Assembly: GCA_038325765.1 (NCBI GenBank)
Contig: JBBQJI010000038.1
Location: forward strand, 7,043 to 71,042
From: Xiheibacterium sp038325765
Lineage (GTDB): Bacteria; Myxococcota_A; Polyangia; Nannocystales; Nannocystaceae
Direction of reading: 5' to 3'
DNA length: 64,000 bases
Part shown: positions 60,221-64,000 of the stretch, piece by piece
Numbering within the stretch: position 1 is the stretch's first letter
Layout: every line of letters begins with the position of its first letter
The notes under the pieces: generated by a model
The model's database searches: none
What the model was told of the DNA's origin: nothing
What the model saw: the letters and a program-made list of their open reading frames with translations, nothing else
Translations under genes and position numbers: made by a program

Positions 60221-61273
60221 ATGATGACACTGACGCGATTGACTTGGGTGGGTGTGTTGGCGCTGGGTGGCTGCGTGACGCCGAAGACGGTGGGGCAGAC
60301 GCCCGAGACCGAATCGGACGCTGGCAGCCAAGGCAGCTCGGAGGGCACGCAGGAAAGCGGCGATCCCGGTCCGGGTGGCCAGTGCTCCGACAACCCGGGT
60401 ACGTGTGCCGACGTCGACGGCAATTTCTGTGGCGACTCCGCGGGCGGGCCGATCTCGGAGTTCGACGCGGACTGCTGCGTACGTCCGCGGTGTGATTTCG
60501 ACGGCGAGTGCGACGGCGATCGCGTGTGCGTGGCGCTCGGGCTGTGGGGCAGCGGCGCGTCGTCGTCGCTGTGGTGCACGATCGAGGACGACGCCTGTGT
60601 GTGCGGCGCGACGGCGGACGGCGCCCCCGATCCGCGGGTGTGCGTGCGGCCCGAGGACGCCCCGGTCGAACCCCCACCGCAGTGCCGCCTCGAGGCCACA
60701 GGCGACGCGTACACCCTCGATCCGATCGACGCATCCGGCAGCGCCGACTGCGTCGTCACCGGGGTCGCGGGCACCACGTTCGATCTCGACTGTACGGGCG
60801 AGATCACCGGAGCGCTCACGATCGCCGTCGCGAGCGGCGCGGCGTCGGTCCGCTTGGTGGCGGACGAACAGGTGGCGGTGCTCGTCGACAGCCGCGCGAC
60901 CGCCGAGTTCGTCGAGCAGTGGCTGCGGATCACCGACGCCGACGGCGAGCACGTCGTCGTCGCAGCCAGGGCACAGACCCTCGTCGCACCGGATGCCACG
61001 CCGACGTGGCCGACCAACGTCGAAGGCGTCGCGCTCGCGGATCTCGGCTGCCCCGCCGTGGAGTGCGAGGCGGGCGGATCGCAGTGGGCGGGCCGCTTGA
61101 TCCGCGCCGGCGAAGGCGAGCCCCTCGCCGTCGGGCCGGGGGAGTCCTCCGACATCCCCGGCGAGTTCGGTGGCAGCGCGCCGGTGCTCAGCGTGTTCGA
61201 GGCGCACGTCGGCAACTGCGACCCGATCGATGGCCCGACCGAGTGGTACGCCTACACGATCGTGGTGCCGTAG
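60221..61273 (+). CDS. Cys-rich lipoprotein
   Basis: Protein of 350 residues. The ATG at 60221 gives a signal with lipobox LALGGC. A linker (ESDAGSQGSSEGTQESGDPG) leads to a region with many Cys: CSDNPGTCADVDGNFCGDSA, CCVRPRCDFDGECDGDRVCV and WCTIEDDACVCGA. These should form disulfides outside the cytoplasm. The C-terminal about 200 residues hold a beta-rich domain (ADCVVTGVAGTTFDLDCTGE). No family is recognised. It lies 71 bp after the fused sigma gene and may belong to its regulon. Confidence 0.78.
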   Translation: MMTLTRLTWVGVLALGGCVTPKTVGQTPETESDAGSQGSSEGTQESGDPGPGGQCSDNPGTCADVDGNFCGDSAGGPISEFDADCCVRPRCDFDGECDGDRVCVALGLWGSGASSSLWCTIEDDACVCGATADGAPDPRVCVRPEDAPVEPPPQCRLEATGDAYTLDPIDASGSADCVVTGVAGTTFDLDCTGEITGALTIAVASGAASVRLVADEQVAVLVDSRATAEFVEQWLRITDADGEHVVVAARAQTLVAPDATPTWPTNVEGVALADLGCPAVECEAGGSQWAGRLIRAGEGEPLAVGPGESSDIPGEFGGSAPVLSVFEAHVGNCDPIDGPTEWYAYTIVVP

Positions 61274-61318
61274 ATCGTGGTGCCGTAGATCGTGGTGCCG
61301 TAGATCGCTGTGCCGTAG
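61259..61318 (+). repeat. 15-bp tandem repeat spanning and repeating the stop codon
   Basis: Units atcgtggtgccgtag at 61259, 61274 and 61289, and atcgctgtgccgtag at 61304, followed by a partial copy. The first unit codes the last residues IVVP and the TAG stop of the lipoprotein gene. Because the unit is 15 bp, each further copy keeps the frame and places another TAG. Confidence 0.92.
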
Positions 61319-61341
61319 ATCGCGGTGATGCGGGCGGGGCG

Positions 61342-62040
61342 CTACGCCGGCAGCGCCCTGCGCTCGCGCGGGCCGTCGATCGCCATGCGGCGCTTGAGGG
61401 CGGCGAGCTCGTCGTCGACCGAGCCGGCGGCGAGCGCACGGAACTGGGCCTCGAGCGCCACGTCGGCGCCGTCGCCCATCTCGGCGGCGGCTTCGGTGTC
61501 GGCCTCGAGCTGGAGCACCCGTTCCTCCATGCGTTCGAGCGTGCCCCACGGCGAGACGTGATCGAGCCGGGCCATGGTCGCGGCGATCGTCCGCTGGGCC
61601 TGGGCACGCGCCGCGCGGGCGACGAGCATCGTCCGCTGCCGTGCGGCCTCGTCGATGCGGGCCCCGAGCTGCGACAGCGCGGCGCGCAGGTTGTCGACGG
61701 CGCGCTTCTGGTCGGCCCACTGATCGCCATAGCCCTGCACGAGCTCGTCCATCTGCGCCTTGCGGCTCAAGGCGGCGCGGGCGAGATTGTCGTCGCCGGC
61801 GCGCACCGCCATCATCGCCCGTTTCTCCCAGGCGTCGGCGTCTGCGAGGTGCCGATCGAGCTGGTAGCGCAGCACCTTCTCGTCGGCGATGGCGATACAC
61901 ACCGCCTTCTTCGCCGAGACGAGCTGCTGTCGCATCTCGAGCACGACCTCATCGAGGATGCGCGCCGGGTTCTCGGATCGGGCGATGCGCGCCTCGAGAT
62001 TGGAGTGGAGGAAGGACATCCAGCGGTCGGCAGATCCCAT
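61342..62040 (-). CDS. PspA/IM30 family protein
   Basis: Protein of 232 residues, almost entirely helical and charged. SADRWMSFLHSNLEARIARS and NPARILDEVVLEMRQQLVSA match the first PspA helices. The long coiled coil continues to about residue 195 (AALSRKAQMDELVQGYGDQW, LGARIDEAARQRTMLVARAA). The family supports membranes under stress, as ESCRT-III-like polymers. The first ATG of the frame is 48 bp upstream; 62040 is chosen to fit the family. It has no pspBC or other Psp neighbour. Confidence 0.88.
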   Translation of the reverse strand: MGSADRWMSFLHSNLEARIARSENPARILDEVVLEMRQQLVSAKKAVCIAIADEKVLRYQLDRHLADADAWEKRAMMAVRAGDDNLARAALSRKAQMDELVQGYGDQWADQKRAVDNLRAALSQLGARIDEAARQRTMLVARAARAQAQRTIAATMARLDHVSPWGTLERMEERVLQLEADTEAAAEMGDGADVALEAQFRALAAGSVDDELAALKRRMAIDGPRERRALPA

Positions 62041-62199
62041 GCGCGTCACCTGGCGGGGGTGGGGAGTTGATCGCGCGCGACGGAGCACGACGCTCCGGCG
62101 GGCATCGACCGCGTACCTGGAGCCGACATCGAATATTGCAGCGCGACTCGCCGGTGGCAGACGAGCGTGTTGTGGATCACGGGAGGCCCGGCGACGCGG

Positions 62200-62511
62200 C
62201 TATCGGACATGCACCGCAAGCCACCGCGCGCCTGCGCTCGTGGCCAACAGACGGTGCGGCGTGTGGGCGGGCAACACGACCCACTGTCCCGCCGTGAGCG
62301 ACAGCGATGTGCCATCGACCTCGAGCTCGGCCGTGCCGTCGAGCAGGACGATCCACTCGTCGTGGGGCTGGTCGTAGGGGCGCGGGTCGGGGTCCGCCGA
62401 GCTGATGATCTGCTCGATCGTGGTGCCGCCGAGGCGCGCGATCTCGACGAAGCGTTCGCCCTCGGTGGGCGCATCTGCCGCGTCGCCGAGGGTGCCGCGT
62501 TGCACGGTCAT
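62200..62511 (-). CDS. Small cupin protein
   Basis: Protein of 103 residues. The cupin metal motif is readable: RPYDQPHDEWIVLLDGTAEL (His, Glu) and VLPAHTPHRLLATSAGARWL (second His pair). It forms a single beta-barrel domain. Many such stand-alone cupins isomerise, oxidise or bind small molecules; this one is unassigned. The ATG at 62511 is about 170 bp from the divergent small membrane protein. Confidence 0.85.
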   Translation of the reverse strand: MTVQRGTLGDAADAPTEGERFVEIARLGGTTIEQIISSADPDPRPYDQPHDEWIVLLDGTAELEVDGTSLSLTAGQWVVLPAHTPHRLLATSAGARWLAVHVR

Positions 62512-62679
62512 GGGTACAGCGTAGCCCACCTCGGGCCGTTCGGCTCCACGGGGCCGTATTCGGACGTGTGCGGTGCAGGAAGGCGCGCCGACACCCTCGA
62601 ACGAGCGTTCTCGGCCGTCGCGCCGATTCTCGGTCCGCCCCATGGTCACAACCATCGGCCAGGTGCATCCACCGGGGCG

Positions 62680-63036
62680 ATGCACATCCTCAGCTGGATG
62701 CCCTGGTACTTCCTGCCGATGATAGCGGTGGGGATCGCGTTGCCGCTGTACCTCGTGGTGAAGTTGCTGCGCGGATCCGCCGAACGTAACCGCATCCTCA
62801 GCACTGGAACGCCGGCGCAGGCCACGATCTCGCGCATCTGGGAGACCGGTACGCGGGTCAACGATCGACCGATGGTCGGGTTCGAGCTGCAGGTGTGGCC
62901 GCCCGGCGGCCAGCCCTATCCCGCGCAGTGCTCGATGATCGTGTCGCCGCTCGCGATCCCGCGGATCCAACCCGGCGCGACCGTGGCCGTGAAGATCGAT
63001 CGCGCCGACGCGAGCAAGGTCGCGATCGTCCTGTGA
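62680..63036 (+). CDS. Small membrane protein with soluble C-terminal domain
   Basis: Protein of 118 residues. One hydrophobic segment (WMPWYFLPMIAVGIALPLYL) opens it. The remaining about 85 residues form a beta-type domain with IWETGTRVNDRPMVGFELQV and QCSMIVSPLAIPRIQPGATV, similar in layout to DUF3592-like domains. No function is assigned. The ATG at 62680 follows ggggcg. Remnants of other genes begin 43 bp after its stop. Confidence 0.7.
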   Translation: MHILSWMPWYFLPMIAVGIALPLYLVVKLLRGSAERNRILSTGTPAQATISRIWETGTRVNDRPMVGFELQVWPPGGQPYPAQCSMIVSPLAIPRIQPGATVAVKIDRADASKVAIVL

Positions 63037-63079
63037 GCAGCAGAGCTCAACTCGGTCCAGGACTCTGCGCCGGCTGGCA

Positions 63080-63268
63080 GTGCGAACCGCCTTCAGGCTC
63101 CTGGGAGCAGTGCTCGCGGTCATCGGCGTCGCGGCGCTGCTGATCACCTGCTCCGCGACCTGGCCGCCGCGCTTCCCCGACACTCCGCTGGTTCGACGCG
63201 ACGTCGGCGTCGGCGACCGTGTTCGCGGAGGGGGGTGCGGTGCACGACCATCGAGATGGCCTCGTTGA
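63080..63268 (+). pseudogene. Possible remnant of a lipoprotein gene (signal peptide only)
   Basis: From a GTG at 63080 the frame encodes a clean signal sequence, LLGAVLAVIGVAALLITCSA, with a lipobox Cys, and then PPRFPDTPL. After that the frame turns to Arg/Gly-rich sequence and stops at 63268. A neighbouring frame then holds FAEGGAVHDHRDGLVELQLE, which could be the displaced continuation. A frameshift or truncation is likely. No family can be named. Confidence 0.3.
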
Positions 63269-63396
63269 ACTGCAGCTCGAGGCGCGGGCCCCGACCGAGG
63301 ATCGCCGCACGCTCGATCACCGCCGATAATTCTAGGTTGCACCCAACTGCGCTTCCGCTGGCTCTCACAGGATCGGAGCCCGTCATCGTGCTCTGA

Positions 63397-63765
63397 CTTG
63401 ACCTGCCCATCGGACACGACGTCGCCGAAGCGGCGGACGGAGTCGAGCTGCTGCGGATCCTCAGCGATCTACCGCGACCAGGCGCACCGCCGTTCGATCT
63501 GATCATCTCCGACGCGCGGATGCCTGGCATGACTGGCATGGAGTTCCTCACCCACGTGCGGTTCGCGGGCCACCTACCGCCGGTCATGTTCATCGCCGCG
63601 TTTGGTGGGGCCGTGTTCCGCGACGCAGCGGGCGAGGCGGGTGCGGCGGCCGTGCTCGACAAGCCCTTCGAGATGTCCGAGTTCCGGGCGATGGTCCGAC
63701 GCCTGGTCGACGCCGGGAAGGGCCCGTCGGCGGGTGACCAGGGCGAGCGGGGAGGCATGTCATGA
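63397..63765 (+). pseudogene. Response-regulator receiver domain lacking its N-terminus
   Basis: The frame reads GHDVAEAADGVELLRILSDL, then FDLIISDARMPGMTGMEFLT with the phospho-acceptor Asp in ISDARMPG. It continues to VLDKPFEMSEFRAMVRRLVD with the conserved Lys. The first strand with the acidic pair is missing. An in-frame TGA at 63394 stands where it should be, preceded by EPVIVL, and no ATG, GTG or TTG precedes the conserved part. The start is therefore lost by deletion or by mutation. A CheY-like domain is certain; whether it is expressed is not. Confidence 0.65.
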
Positions 63766-63804
63766 ACGAGCCGATCACGGGCTGCGCGCGACGGTCGGGC
63801 CTGA

Positions 63805-64000
63805 GCATCGTGGTCGCCTGGCCAAGGGACCTGCACCGCCAAGCTGTCGTCGCTCGATCGAACGATCCTCTTCGAGCGCGACGTGGATGGCTACGCCGCT
63901 GAGCTCGTCGCACGCCATGTGCAGATGTCCGTGCCGGCCGTCAAGGCGCGGCTGCACCGAACGCGGCAGAGCCTGCGCGCACAGCTGGCGGCCGGTTCCG
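63805..64000 (+). pseudogene. Fragment of a sigma-70 region 4, continuing to the window edge
   Basis: The frame to the end of the window encodes LSSLDRTILFERDVDGYAAE, then VARHVQMSVPAVKARLHRTR and QSLRAQLAAG. This is the helix-turn-helix part of an ECF sigma factor. No region 2 precedes it, since the frame is closed by TGA at 63802. An ATG at 63762 overlapping the response-regulator stop could have been the original start in another frame, so a frameshift or deletion seems to have broken a two-gene unit. The rest may lie beyond the window. Confidence 0.5.

Noticed and set aside
63394..63396. TGA before the receiver domain considered as selenocysteine
   Set aside because: No Cys or redox motif around it (EPVIVL-TGA-LDLP), receiver domains are not selenoproteins, and the acidic strand is missing, so loss of the start is a better explanation.

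Overview
The window is 64 kb of very GC-rich, densely packed bacterial chromosome. Long antisense shadow ORFs run over almost every gene. Myxococcota is the best fit, possibly the Nannocystis/Plesiocystis side. The reasons are the many lipoproteins with Ser/Gly/Asp/Thr-rich linkers, a Cys-rich GNG...DEDCDDGN repeat, several ECF sigma/anti-sigma loci, cytochrome c and copper monooxygenase fusions, and frequent ATGA/GTGA gene overlaps. The phylum is an inference; no rRNA or marker gene is present to prove it.

Layout. 1-4.9 kb: the distal part of an N-type rotary ATPase operon (atpQ-R-B-E-F-A-G); atpD and atpC should lie just upstream. 5.2-5.9 kb: a VIT/CCC1-like metal transporter. 6.1-10.1 kb: ECF sigma factor, membrane anti-sigma-like protein, two extremely acidic lipoproteins and a secreted beta-rich protein. 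10.4-15.6 kb: crotonase, a repeat-containing lipoprotein, a second sigma/anti-sigma pair whose anti-sigma carries a haem c motif, and a YdeI-like protein. 15.6-25.5 kb: M16 protease, small membrane protein, a UbiA/membrane protein/sulfotransferase group, a lipoprotein, a redoxin and a PIN/Phd toxin-antitoxin pair. 25.6-33.3 kb: DUF885 peptidase, cytochrome c/copper monooxygenase/TPR fusion, DksA-like protein, GspC-like PDZ protein, a SelW-like selenoprotein read through an in-frame TGA, a FIST sensor and a DUF2807 lipoprotein.

33.3-33.7 kb holds tandem and palindromic repeats, a terminator and tRNA-Asp(GUC) with its own promoter. 33.8-40.3 kb is a surface-polysaccharide cluster: methyltransferase, glycosyltransferase and O-antigen ligase on one strand, CapK-like ligase and asparagine synthase on the other. 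40.4-49.7 kb: a pseudokinase, a class II histone deacetylase homologue, aspartate kinase, and two glycoside hydrolases in an overlapping pair. 49.8-57.5 kb: two lipoproteins and a five-gene MacB-type ABC operon with three successive adaptor proteins. 57.9-64 kb: a secreted protein overlapping an ECF sigma factor fused to a membrane/TPR tail, a Cys-rich lipoprotein ending in a stop-containing tandem repeat, PspA, cupin, a small membrane protein, and decayed response-regulator and sigma-factor remnants.

The strongest non-routine observation is the 79-residue selenoprotein at 30903-31142, with CxxU at the Rdx-family redox site and a compact stem-loop 14 nt after the UGA. Other notable points are the haem-c anti-sigma factor, the sigma factor fused to its own membrane tail, and the triple-adaptor ABC operon. 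Gene functions are called from recognisable motifs only; no database search was possible.
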